Origin: Chondrus crispus
Lineage: Eukaryota > Rhodophyta > Florideophyceae > Gigartinales > Gigartinaceae
Reading direction: 5' to 3'
NCBI RefSeq assembly: GCF_000350225.1
Contig: NW_005179057.1
Span: 254,534 to 318,533 of the forward strand
Length of the DNA stretch: 64,000 nt
The stretch's first letter is position 1. The number at the start of each line of letters is the position of its first letter. The position numbers were made by a program, and so were the translations under genes. The notes below the pieces were generated by a model. That model was not told where the DNA came from. It searched no databases and saw only the letters and a program-made list of their open reading frames with translations. Shown here piece by piece: positions 41,880-51,533 of this stretch.

Positions 41880-43952
41880 ATGCAGTTTTGGCGCCCTGGT
41901 GAGGAATTTCGTCCGGACAGAGAAGAAATTCTTGCCGCTGGAATACAAAAACCCCTGCTTTCAGATCACCAGAGAGTGCGGGTGCTATATGCTCTTGAAC
42001 AAGGCAAAAACGTTATCATACAAGGAGACCCTGGAACTCAGACATCAAAGGTCATCGCAAGTCACTTAGTTGCAGCCGGGTGGTCATTAGACGGGCGTTG
42101 TGTCGCGGTTGCACTCCCACGCCAAGTTGCGGTGATAAGCTCCGTTGTTCATGTCGCTGAAGACAACTCTTTGGACGAATCACATCTGGGTGGTGATCAT
42201 GTCGGCTTCGTATTAGAATCCAGCGTGAAGCGTTCATCTACTACAAAACTAGTCTACTTCACTAATCGCTCGTTGTTGCAGACTCTCCTGAAAGAACCGC
42301 TATTGGGATCTGTGTCCGTCGTCATTGTAGATCAATTTCATGAGCGCAGTATCGGCGCTGACTTGTTACTAGCGTTGTTGAAGAAGGTTCAAAGGGTGCG
42401 CACTGACCTTTGTATTATTGTAATAACTGCAGAGTTCACAGATCGCATATGCTCTTATCTCGGAAAGGCTCGCACTACACAAATGTTCATTGCACAGCGG
42501 GGATTTCCAGTGAGTATCTTCTACACAAAGCGCCCGGTTGAAGACTATTTACAAACTGCCATGAAGGTCATCCAGGATGCTTTCTTGCAATGGATTCGTG
42601 CTGGCCAACCAGATTCGACGGGTGTACTCATGTTCGTGCAGGGCACGGAAGAAGCAGAACTATTTTGCAGTACCATAAATGAATGGTCTAAAACAAACTC
42701 TGAAGTGCTGAGGAGCAATGGTCCGAAAGAGTCTGACGGTTCATTCAGAAAGAAAAATGGATCTGCGCAGCAGGTCTTGGCGGTTTCGCTTTATTCTGGT
42801 CTTGATGTCGGTCAACAACTTTCTGTTTTATCGAATGCAGTTAATGAGAATTGTCTGAAGGTTGTCGTTTCTACGAATATTGCAGAAACAACCGTGACTG
42901 TGCCAGGTATTAGTACAGTTATTGATTGCGGGCTCGAAAGGGTTGAGATGTTCGACCCACGTATGAAAACAAGCTTCATCTCCACAGTCCAAATATCAGC
43001 CACATCCGCGCGAAGGAGGGCAGCCAGAGCTGGTATTAATCAACATGGCAGTTGCTTCCGATTATATACTCACGGTCACTTCAAATCTGCTATGGCGGAG
43101 AGCCGGCCACCGGCAGTCCTTCGCTGCGAACTTACGGAAATGGTGCTAATCCTGAAAGCAATAGGTGTGGTTGATGTCACTTCGTTTGACTTTCTCGAAA
43201 GACCAGATGGTGGTCTAGTGATCGACGCGCTTGAGCGCTTGTTTTTCCTGGGTGCTATTTCCGGCACCGGTAGTCTCACCACAGAAACTGGTGTACGTAT
43301 TTGCCTATCGTCTGCTAATCCTCGCATAGGCAAATGCATTCTTGTAGGGGAGTCTTACGGCATCGGGCGCGTGATGGCAGCAGTTGCAGCATTGCTCGAA
43401 GTAAGGCAGGTGCTATTTAACACAGGGCGCAGCAGCAGAAGCTCGAGAGCGCTATTTTCCGTGGCGGAGGGAGACATAATCACAATGCTCAATGTCTGGA
43501 GGCGATACGTCAATAGCAGCTTCTCAGATTCGTGGTGTGCGGATCACGGCATCAACCCTGCCGTAATGCAGAAGGTGAGACGTTCCTTCGCGAGGATAGT
43601 AAGAACGAATTTGAGGCTGCAATCCAAGGATGAGAGGTTCGCGGCGGCTCGTAAGGCGATTGGTTTGAGCTTGGTTGAGTGTGTCTGTCGGTCGATTACC
43701 GCTGGGTACTTTGAAAACGCTGCCATGGTTGAGCCGGATGGATCATATCTCGTAGCTTTACCAGGAAGAAGGGTCAAGATACACCGCCAGAGTGTGCTAT
43801 ACAAAAGGATGCCGAAGTGGGTGACATACATGGATCTCTCGCAAAGTTCTACGACGTGCGAAATGAAAGATGTCACGGTCATACAACCACAATGGCTCAC
43901 GGAGTACGCCAGACATCTCTTCGAAACTGTGACAGAGAAGTTTCAATCGTAA
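41880..43952 (+). CDS. DHX35-like DEAH-box helicase with lost ATPase motifs
   Basis: DEAH/RHA helicases remodel RNA in splicing; DHX35 relatives begin with FWRPG, as here (MQFWRPGEEF). The 690-residue frame covers both RecA lobes and the winged-helix/ratchet region. Sites needed for ATP use are altered: Walker A GETGCGKST reads GDPGTQTSK (49-57), DEAH reads DQFH (151-154), SAT reads TAE (183-185), and motif VI QRAGRAGR reads RRRAARAGI (about 377-385). Motif V is preserved (STNIAETTVTVPGISTVIDC, about residue 331), as are SCFRLYT and VLRCELTEMVLILKAIG downstream. The frame has no stop, which argues against a plain pseudogene. Single exon, TAA end, convergent with the next gene (89-bp gap). Confidence 0.85.
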   Translation: MQFWRPGEEFRPDREEILAAGIQKPLLSDHQRVRVLYALEQGKNVIIQGDPGTQTSKVIASHLVAAGWSLDGRCVAVALPRQVAVISSVVHVAEDNSLDESHLGGDHVGFVLESSVKRSSTTKLVYFTNRSLLQTLLKEPLLGSVSVVIVDQFHERSIGADLLLALLKKVQRVRTDLCIIVITAEFTDRICSYLGKARTTQMFIAQRGFPVSIFYTKRPVEDYLQTAMKVIQDAFLQWIRAGQPDSTGVLMFVQGTEEAELFCSTINEWSKTNSEVLRSNGPKESDGSFRKKNGSAQQVLAVSLYSGLDVGQQLSVLSNAVNENCLKVVVSTNIAETTVTVPGISTVIDCGLERVEMFDPRMKTSFISTVQISATSARRRAARAGINQHGSCFRLYTHGHFKSAMAESRPPAVLRCELTEMVLILKAIGVVDVTSFDFLERPDGGLVIDALERLFFLGAISGTGSLTTETGVRICLSSANPRIGKCILVGESYGIGRVMAAVAALLEVRQVLFNTGRSSRSSRALFSVAEGDIITMLNVWRRYVNSSFSDSWCADHGINPAVMQKVRRSFARIVRTNLRLQSKDERFAAARKAIGLSLVECVCRSITAGYFENAAMVEPDGSYLVALPGRRVKIHRQSVLYKRMPKWVTYMDLSQSSTTCEMKDVTVIQPQWLTEYARHLFETVTEKFQS

Positions 43953-44041
43953 GGCCGAATGCGATGAAAGAAACCGTCGTGCGGGTGGGCTGCTGGTCGT
44001 AGTCTGTTATTCATTCATTAAATGTTTTGAGGAGCGTGTGC

Positions 44042-44935
44042 TTATGATATGTCTTCGACTTCCATCACTTGCTCGGCATCAACCTCAGGCGTTGATTCAT
44101 GCCATGGCATTGGAATGACTACAGCTTGTTTTTGGACGGAATCACAAAACCTCTTCGTGCCGCCTCTCCACGGCACTAGAGCAAGTTTTCGCTTGTTGCG
44201 GTTGTTCTGCACTTCCTTAAGCACCCACTCATCGGCGCCCGGGTTTCGCACGAAGTACTGACCATTCGGCAAGAGCCCGCTCAACTCAGAAAAACCGGCG
44301 GCAGATGTCTTGACAGGAGGACGATACACGACCAAGCGATTTTCTTCGCTGATAGGGGCGTCGATGTCCTCAACAATAACGTTATCGTTTGACGTCTCCA
44401 GGCGCATGTGGCTCGCCTCGTAACCCTTCACGTCCACAGACTCGCTATCTCTCATATAACCTTCGTTGTCATCGTCCAACATCATGGATACAGAGCTTGA
44501 GCTCGATGAAGAAGGGGTGACGACATCTGACTTTGGCGTGGTTTCCCTGCTGAAGAGTTTCGGTCTCTCGTCAAGAGTGTCTGCAAAATCTGCGCTAAAA
44601 GTGACTCCATTATCGTGTTGATATACGTTTGGCGAAGCAAGTTGTGAGTCATGCGCAACCCGCGTTCGCGGAGAAGCATAAAGAAAAGGCGAGGAGACCA
44701 CAGAAGCGCCGAAGAAATGCTGCGGGGGATGCTGGGGCTCCGTCCTTCCGCCAATGCGGAGCGATTGCAGTTCGGCGGCGAGAGCGGAATTCAGATGACG
44801 CTTCACTTGAGGGCCTTCAGCGGTGGGACCGGGCTCGGGGGAGTGGCGCTTTCGAGACATGAGGGCATTATGCGGAAGAAGGGGATGCGGTCGTTCACGG
44901 TGACCGGCCCATGCCAAGTCGTGAGGGACGGACAA
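44042..44935 (-). CDS. Hypothetical nuclear-type protein
   Basis: 297 residues, or 272 if it starts at the internal Met (MSRKRHSPEPGP), which gives a more natural basic N-terminus resembling a nuclear localisation signal. The first 200 residues are Ser/Pro/Asp-rich and probably disordered, with an SSSSSSVSMMLDDDNEG stretch. The C-terminal part is more ordered (GFSELSGLLPNGQYFVRNPG; NKRKLALVPWRGGTKRFCDS) and ends acidic. No family was recognised. Ends TAA, convergent with the helicase. The region upstream (about 44,940-45,250) has no gene and may be its promoter. Confidence 0.5.
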   Translation of the reverse strand: MSVPHDLAWAGHRERPHPLLPHNALMSRKRHSPEPGPTAEGPQVKRHLNSALAAELQSLRIGGRTEPQHPPQHFFGASVVSSPFLYASPRTRVAHDSQLASPNVYQHDNGVTFSADFADTLDERPKLFSRETTPKSDVVTPSSSSSSSVSMMLDDDNEGYMRDSESVDVKGYEASHMRLETSNDNVIVEDIDAPISEENRLVVYRPPVKTSAAGFSELSGLLPNGQYFVRNPGADEWVLKEVQNNRNKRKLALVPWRGGTKRFCDSVQKQAVVIPMPWHESTPEVDAEQVMEVEDIS

Positions 44936-45239
44936 TGGACTGGCTTTGAATGATGCCGTTTTGGCGATGTGGTTTGAGAATAACAGAGTGAGGTGCAGAG
45001 TGCAGAGTGGACTGGTCAGATGTATAGGTGGGACCGGGTGCGGGATGGGGGAGGAGGGATGGTAAGGGAGCAGTGCATGTGGGAATTTTTGCTATGGGAC
45101 TTTCTGGAAGCTTCGAGATGTTTTTCCGAATTAAATTGGCAGATTGGGCCACTGCCACGTGCACATTGCGAATCGGATACTGACTGCGGTTCAAAGGAGG
45201 CCAAGCAACCCTCTGAGATTGCGATATCAGCCAATTATT

Positions 45240-45700
45240 GATGCCACCTAGTGCCATCTTACAGTATGTGTACAGAATTTAAATCTGCTCCGTCTTGAGG
45301 CAGTTCGAACCAGTGTTTACGCGTCGGCGTACGGGGCAGTCACCCCTATCATTTGGACAATGCGGGGTTTTTAACACGCACTTCGCCTGAGAACCGGATC
45401 AAAATTTACCCATTTCTGTAAGAATTATGAAGTGTAAGGCGTTTCCAGTGTAATCTAGAACTATCGGGAACTGTTGAGGACGTTTAAGCAACGGCGCTGT
45501 ACTGCGCTGTACCTTGCTGTCAGCCCGCACGCGGGTTACAACCTTAATTCGCCAACGCATCCAGCGCACAGTATCCTTGCTGTACTGGTTACATTTAGTG
45601 TAACTGTGATTCCACACAAACACTCAAATAAGGCAGATTTGCTGAGCTATATAGGTTTTCACCCGAGCTACTAAGCCACGGTTTCCTGTACCAACTTATA
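45240..45700. other. Intergenic
   Basis: No gene supported; leads into a TATA-like box. Confidence 0.4.
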
Positions 45701-47444
45701 TTTTAGAACTCTATAAAAGGCTGAGTTCGTTCGGGCTTAGAGGACTAGCCTCAACCATTACCAACCGAACATCAACGACTATCAACAAGAAGTATTTCCT
45801 CAGAACGAACTACCCGATCTACTGTTCACCTCAGACAGGCTGTCCCCCACGCCCATCGGGGGGTACCTTCGGACATCGGCAAGTAGGTGTCCAATCCGAG
45901 TTTCGTTTTGAAGGGGTGCTCCCGAGGACCATCTATCAAGCTATCTAATCAGCTTTACAGTGTAACAGCTGTGAGGCGTGGTTTTTGCCACATTGCGCAA
46001 TTGAGCAAAACTTGGTTAAGTTACTGTCTCTGTTTAAGTACCTGTGGGCTGGAGTGCCAGGTACTAGTTGTCTGTTGCAGTACATGTGGGGTAGAGTGCC
46101 AGGTACAATTTGTCTGTGCTCAATACCTGTGGGCTGGAGTGCCAGGTATCTGAACGTGCATCGGCACTGAGTTATTACACTTCTAGGGTGCGTTGCTTCT
46201 GTACCAAGATCTCTTGCTCGACTCGTCGTTCCTCCATCGGTCTCTCTGAGACGGATAACGGTGTCGGTCGTAAGAGCTGGTGGAGTGGCCATGGTCTGAG
46301 GTGTACGGGAAGGGTGGCGAGCTAGGAGCACAAACGCTCTTTCGCCTCACTGTGTTTCTGTTGATTGCTGTTGGCTTGGTAGCGAGTGGCAAACTGTCGT
46401 TAAGTCGCATTGCTTGGATCAGGGCCTTGCCAGTGGTGTTGAAGCTTTAAAACCGTGCCATGCTACGTTCCTGCAAGAGACCAGTCTGAGGTTAAAGGCT
46501 GTCGTGCAGTTTACTGTATAGCCTCTCTAAGGAAGTCTCGTAAGTATCAGAAAGCGCCTTTCTCTGAGAACGCGGAGAGGGGTAGAACGCTGAAATCATA
46601 TCCTGACCCGGACTGTATTCGGGCGTCAGAGGTCGGACCTCAACCACCTGCAGGGGCTGCAGGCTTCGGGAGTCAGACTCCAAAGAACCTACCTGTAAGG
46701 GCTACAGGCGCCAAGGGTCGGACCCGAACATGTGAACAAGGAAGTCGTCGATCGTCTTCAGACTGCCACCGATCTACCTTCGTCGTCCAATCTGGTCTTC
46801 TCCGTCTTTGACAGGATTGAAGCCAAACGTCTTCCCAGTCGCAGGCTTCTCCGTCGGATTGGGTCTTGTTCTGCCACGCGGTGGAAATGGCTTCTTTGAC
46901 TCGAGCACAAGCGGGCTTTATCAACTCCGTCCGCATACTCGACGATGAAATCAGATCTGGACCACTTTCGTCAGAGGATCTTAAGGCTGCAGTGGCCGAG
47001 ATGTTCCCTCCGGCCGTACTATTTGGTGATTAAATCAACGCTTTACCGTACGCTCACCGTGCTCTTCGAACTTGGCTTCTCACCAATGGCGCCAACCTCA
47101 CTCAGCACAGTAGCCGTCGGATTCCTCTCACCTTAGCAACAAGCCTCTATGACGAAGCTGAAGGCCGGGACATCGCCGAAACATTTGCTCGTGAGCTTGT
47201 GGCAGCTGGAAAGAAAAAGTGGACCAATGAGCCAGGAGTTGTCGCTCCGTCTGTCGACGTCGTTCATACCACAAACTTCGATGCTAGCGTTGCTCATAAG
47301 ATTGCAATGCGTTTCACGGATGAGACAGAAGTTTTCAGGAGCAGTTGGAGAGTTCTTCAACGACTTTGTTGCGGATTACACACGTGCTGCTAGTGACTAC
47401 GACCTATCTTCCTCGCAGAAGCTTCATTATATGCATAACCTATT
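45700..47444 (+). pseudogene. Decayed retroelement leader and gag-like ORF, cut by element D
   Basis: A TATAAAAGG box at about 45,711 is followed by a transcribed-leader-like stretch with three hairpin repeats (46,038-46,149). Protein-like pieces then appear in shifting frames. One is a FINSVRILDDEIRSGPLSSE/DLKAAVAEMFPPAVLFGD piece at about 46,917-47,030. Another is a LYDEAEGRDIAETFARELVA piece after 47,140. A third is EFFNDFVADYTRAASDYDLS, followed by QKLHYMHNLF, which runs straight into the D LTR at 47,445. The helical character suggests Gag of another retroelement family, but no zinc knuckle or pol remains. Everything 3' of 47,444 is missing, and the sequence beyond element D is a LINE and not its continuation. 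Confidence 0.4.
46038..46149 (+). repeat. Three tandem hairpin repeats, 42-43 bp period
   Basis: Units at 46,038-46,064, 46,080-46,106 and 46,123-46,149, each about GTACCTG, then TGGGCTGGAGTGC, then CAGGTAC. Arms GTACCTG/CAGGTAC in unit 1 become ATACCTG/CAGGTAT in unit 3, preserving the outer pair; unit 2 has an unpaired change (GTACATG). Confidence 0.85.
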
Positions 47445-48112
47445 TGTGGTACAACTCTCCTCAAACCCTAGCGGGCGAGAGGCTCGGAGGATGAGCCGAG
47501 GGAGCTCGCGACGCGAGACGCGCGGCGCGCGGTAACCGATCGGACGAGCTCGCGAAAAGGGAGTGGCTCACTGGCCGGTTACGCGCAGTTGCCCCGTGGT
47601 GCGTGAACGGGAGCGACCGGTAACGGGTTAGAAGCCATCGCGCGCGATAGACAACCGAAACGGACGTATATAGGCGCGAAAGGGACGGGGGCGAGCTTGC
47701 CCCAGTTTACTGGTGGGGACGGGTGTCAGGTCTTAACCCCTCAGAGGGACGCCTCGGACACCTGTCCCAGTATACAGTACCTGCCGCCTAGTGCGTACCA
47801 GGTACTGTACGCCATTAAAAAACTAGCGCCTCAATTCCTAATTACCGCGCGGACGCTGCAGCTACACGTGTGTACTACTGTACACACGCGCTGCTTACAG
47901 ACTACCGCACGGATGCCACGTGTGCTAGCGTACACGCGTCATACTGGTAGACTACCGCTTGGCCGACACGTGCACTACTGTACACGTACGCCAGATTACG
48001 ACCGCTCGGCACGCGCGCGCTCCCTACACGTGGGCACACCCGCCCACGTGTCCACCGTGCACGGCCGCACTGTTAATAATCTCCCCGCGCGCGCGTCCGT
48101 CGTTATACTACA
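47445..48112 (-). repeat. 3' LTR of element D (left copy)
   Basis: On the plus strand it starts TGTGGTACAACTC and ends TATACTACA. It contains perfect hairpins: an 11-bp TACAGTACCTG/CAGGTACTGTA stem (47,773-47,809) and CGTGTGTAC-TACT-GTACACACG (47,867-47,888). Similar TACT-loop stems follow, for example about 47,970-47,997. Confidence 0.95.
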
Positions 48113-48125
48113 GACCCCCTTCCTT
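48113..48125 (-). promoter_or_regulatory. Polypurine tract of element D
   Basis: The minus strand reads AAGGAAGGGGGTC immediately before the 3' LTR (TGTAGTATAACG). Confidence 0.65.
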
Positions 48126-48737
48126 AGCTTTCGCTACGTCCTCGTAGCGACCACCCATCCGACCACGGAGTTCCGTTCCGGTTTGTCTTCTCCCCTGCGC
48201 GCGCGAACGACCATGCCTCCTAGCTCTTCTTTAAGTGGGCGCTCTGTAAGCCCGCTGTCTCGTCCGATTCGGTAAGCGTGTCCTTCACTTCCCTTCAAGC
48301 GAAGCCCGCCGAACCCTCAACTCACTCTCCTCACTCTTCTCACTCTCCTGCGCGCGCTGCCTCCTCCTCCCGCAACGGCATCCCCCTACAGTAGCTCCTG
48401 CCGCATCCGAGAACGGTCGACCGCGAGAGTCCTGCTGCAGCGCCTTCGTACAGTGCGCCGTCGAGCCCTGCGGGGGCTCCGGCGTCGGCGCAAGCGCCTC
48501 CCGCGTCCCAACTACGACGTCGCCTCTGCGGAGAGCCGCGATCGGCCCCCGAGTTGGCCGGGCTCGCGCTCGCGTCGGTCGATTCGTCCGATTCGGTCGA
48601 GCGACGGCGGCATGGCGCACACGCAACGCAGCGCTCGCCGCGGCCCTCTGGAGGGCCGGGCGAGGGTCGAAGGACGGCTGTGCCCTGCCCCCCCGCACAC
48701 GGGCGAGACGCGAGCTCCGTGTGGACGGTCGGGGTAA

Positions 48738-49370
48738 TTTCCCTTTGTCAACCACCCTCCCGGAGGGCTGGCCAATTTGTAAAGAATCTGCGTTCATTTG
48801 CCATCCCAAGAGCGGCGCGAGCGGCGCACCCGCCGTAGTACGGCACCACACGGTAGTTTCACGCGTCTCCCTTGCGGTAGCGGCCTCTATTGCGCCAGCA
48901 CCGATCCAAAAACCGTACGGAGCGCCCTCTTTCCACCAGCCCGAATTAGAAACTGAAAGAAACGATAAGAAACGATAAGAAACCGGAAGAAACCGATTTG
49001 GTTTCCAAATATGTCCGAATGCGGTTTTCCCGAGGCGACACTACCGGACGCGGAATGCTCCCAGGAGTACGATGCCGTTGTCAGAAATGGGCTACAATTT
49101 TTTCCCGCAGCGTGGGAGGGAAAAACGTAGCCCAAATCGCGACTAAATTAAAAAGCCGGCGAACGCGATACATCTCAATACAAAGTACCGGTTCCCGGTA
49201 CGGTTCTCCCTTTCCATAGGCGTGTGCGAGCGCGATCATCCGAACGGTGCGACCAGGCGTGGCTGATAGCTATCCGCGTGGACGCTTGGGAGAACTTCGG
49301 ATTGTGGACCACCCTCCCGGACGGCTGGCCAATTTTGGAAGCATCTGCATCCATTTGCGCGGGATCCACC
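48738..49370. repeat. Internal direct repeat of element D (copies about 557 bp apart)
   Basis: ACCACCCTCCCGGAGGGCTG plus GCCAATTTGTAAAGAATCTGC at about 48,750-48,795 recurs as ACCACCCTCCCGGACGGCTG plus GCCAATTTTGGAAGCATCTGC at about 49,308-49,350. A few further matching bases follow (ATTTGC). It lies between the chromodomain and the 3' LTR. Weak ORFs over this 1.4-kb region are not supported as genes. Confidence 0.75.
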
Positions 49371-49510
49371 CGGTACGAGCTGCGTGGCGGTGCGCAGTCA
49401 CACGCAGCTGGCTGCCGGGGCTGCATAGCACGTGCGCGGCTTGTTTTCCCCAGGGGCTTTTGCGCGAGCGAGCGTCCGAGCGGTGCGACCGAGGGCGGCC
49501 GAAACTTGCG

Positions 49511-50392
49511 CTACGCATGCACGCTTGATCCAGGTTGGCGCGAGCGCCAATACCGGTCGATAAACGGCTGCGGAAGCCCATCGGCGGGCTCGTAGGTGTC
49601 GTCCGAAGCGGTATATCCATACCACCGGACCTTGTAGTCGATCCCGCCGCGCGTAGTACGGTGTCCAACAATGCGGTCAACGACGTACTCCCCTCTTGGC
49701 GTTGCGGCTTGTGCGTCCGATTCGGTTGATGTGGCCGGGGTGACGGTATCCCCCGGCCCGCGCGGCATCTTCGTAACGCGGTCGATGCTCACGCGATTTT
49801 CCACGCCGTCCTGCTCGATGAGGACCGTGGTGTCCGTAGCGGAGCGCACGCGAAACGGACCCTCTGTCTTCGGTAGTAGTTTGACAGAGAGCTCGTCCGT
49901 TCCGGCCGTACCTTGCGCACGCGTGCGGCGCTCGACGCTTGTCAACGGGCGGGGCGGGCGATCAACGTAGACGAAATCGCCCGCCACAACGACCGGACGG
50001 AAGCGGACCTTCTTGTCAAAATCGTCCTTGTACCGCTTTTGCGATGCGGTTAATTTCGTCCGAGCACGGTCGAGCGCGTCGCGAAGCTTGCGCAGCGTAG
50101 CGCGCTTGTACTTCACCGGGGTCCGTGGGTCCTCTCGATGGGTCCCCGCGTCCTGCAGTACAGTACCGGGGAGAATTAAACCGGACGGTGCTGTCTTCTG
50201 CACAAATATGGACGTCTTCTTCCCACGAGCGGGTCTTCTCCGCGTCCGTATCAGTCCGCTCATCCGCGTTAGCAGGATTGCCACTGTGGGCGTCGTCCGT
50301 TTCCGGTTCTTCGCGTCGCGCGCCTCCTCCCGTAGCGGATTCTTTGCGACGCGCGTATCCTTCCGTAGCGGTGGAGGATTTTCTTCTGCCAT
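49511..50392 (-). pseudogene. Integrase C-terminal region and chromodomain of element D
   Basis: The interpretable part starts near the middle of this ORF (LDRARTKLTASQKRYKDDFD, then SVKLLPKTEGPFRVRSATD), the GPY/F-type region that follows an integrase core. It ends with a chromodomain (GEYVVDRIVGHRTTRGGIDY; WYGYTASDDTYEPADGL). The catalytic D, D, E segments are absent, and the preceding 100 residues come from the deletion junction and a shifted frame of the protease-linker region. It therefore cannot act as an integrase alone, but could still be part of a particle protein. Confidence 0.75.
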
Positions 50393-51533
50393 CGTCCGTA
50401 ACTGGTTGTTCGCGTCGCGCTTGTTCCTCCGTAGCGGTCGAAGAATTATTTCTGTTCCCTCCCCCTCCCTTAGCGTCGGCCTCTCCGGGGGCCGCTACGC
50501 CAAGTGTCAGGATGTGTGTGGGGGATGGCAACGCGAGACCAACAACGGTATGCTTGGGGACGTGGGCCGCGCGGCTTCCGAAGTTGCTAACGAGCACCGT
50601 AAACGGCTCGCCCCGGAAGAGGTCCATGACCCCCTGGGCCATCAGGCATAAATTCTTATGCGCCGCTTTGGGGTGGTTTTGCAGGAAGCAAAGCCCCCCA
50701 ACCGGTGTTGCGACGCGTACCATCGCTTGGGTCATCGGGGGTATCGTGACCCCCTTGACCACGCGAATTTTCCGTGACGGTACGTTCGTTGGGAACTGCG
50801 CGCGCTTCCGGTCGGCCGAATTTTCCTCCTGCGGGAGCTGCTGTGACGGTCCCCTCGAGGCCATCTTGCGGTCGTGCCTCGAGGGTGTGACTCCCGTCAG
50901 CGCTACGGACGGCGCATGATGGAACAGCACCTTCCTCTGGGGTGGCAGGATCGCCTTCACGTGGCGATCCAGGAACGTGGTTCCGATGATACAGTCCACC
51001 GCAAGGTTGGTGACGACCAAGAACGGTACGCGCGCGACGAACTCACCAATCCGGACGTACAGTTTGAGCTCACCGAGGGCCTTCATCGACTTACTCGAAG
51101 CGTCGATGAGCGGCGGGCTCCGCGCGGACTGGATGGCAGCGCGCCACGGTTCTGCCACACAGCGTAGGTGGATTAGATTCGGGCCGGCGCCCGAATCTAG
51201 AACCGGCGTGATGGCGCGCATCATCGCGCGTCGTTGTCCGACCGTTGCGGTGACCTTATAATTCTGCTTCTTGAAGAAGCAAATTTCCGCTTCGTCCGTT
51301 CGGCTCTGCGATTGCGCGCGTACCGAAGCGGTCGACGGGGTGCCTTGTTTATTGAGGCTTGGCACGGGGAGGATCGTCGACGCCTCTACGCGTCCTCCCC
51401 GGCTTCCCCCGTCAACCCAAGGTCCTCGGGCCCCTCGTCCGTCAGCGGTAGAGCGAGTTCTTCCGATTGGACGGTCTCGCGCGGCTCGACCACGTTGATG
51501 CCCGTGGGAGCCTGCGCACGCGAATTTCGCCAC
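50016..51533 (-). CDS. Retropepsin (protease) ORF of element D, truncated before RT
   Basis: Aspartic protease that would process Gag. The active-site loop is VLDSGAGPNLIH, followed by a hydrophobic flap region and a second conserved segment (VDCIIGTTFLDRH). An about 200-residue linker resembles the protease-RT linker of element B (SRKIRVVKGVTIPPMTQAMV; FTVLVSNFGSRAAHVPKHTV; compare TFDVVVANFSRQERRLPKHT in B). It should continue into reverse transcriptase, but the ORF runs into integrase-tail sequence in another frame, so the RT to integrase-core part has been deleted. It overlaps the end of gag by about 148 bp in a different frame. Confidence 0.8.
   Translation of the reverse strand: MAKFACAGSHGHQRGRAARDRPIGRTRSTADGRGARGPWVDGGSRGGRVEASTILPVPSLNKQGTPSTASVRAQSQSRTDEAEICFFKKQNYKVTATVGQRRAMMRAITPVLDSGAGPNLIHLRCVAEPWRAAIQSARSPPLIDASSKSMKALGELKLYVRIGEFVARVPFLVVTNLAVDCIIGTTFLDRHVKAILPPQRKVLFHHAPSVALTGVTPSRHDRKMASRGPSQQLPQEENSADRKRAQFPTNVPSRKIRVVKGVTIPPMTQAMVRVATPVGGLCFLQNHPKAAHKNLCLMAQGVMDLFRGEPFTVLVSNFGSRAAHVPKHTVVGLALPSPTHILTLGVAAPGEADAKGGGGNRNNSSTATEEQARREQPVTDDGRRKSSTATEGYARRKESATGGGARREEPETDDAHSGNPANADERTDTDAEKTRSWEEDVHICAEDSTVRFNSPRYCTAGRGDPSRGPTDPGEVQARYAAQASRRARPCSDEINRIAKAVQGRF

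Noticed and set aside
47697-48275. ORF inside the D LTR, repeated at 53,850-54,593
   Set aside because: Present in both copies only because the LTRs are identical; it reads through hairpin DNA and its end is supplied by different flanks.
48285-48851. 188-codon minus-strand ORF in the 3' region of element D
   Set aside because: Arg/Ala/Pro-rich composition, contains part of the internal repeat, and no domain or neighbour supports it.
50125-50919. Plus-strand ORF of 264 codons inside element D
   Set aside because: Lies antisense to the protease ORF, is Ser/Arg-rich, and is not placed next to the 3' LTR like the antisense ORFs of A and B.
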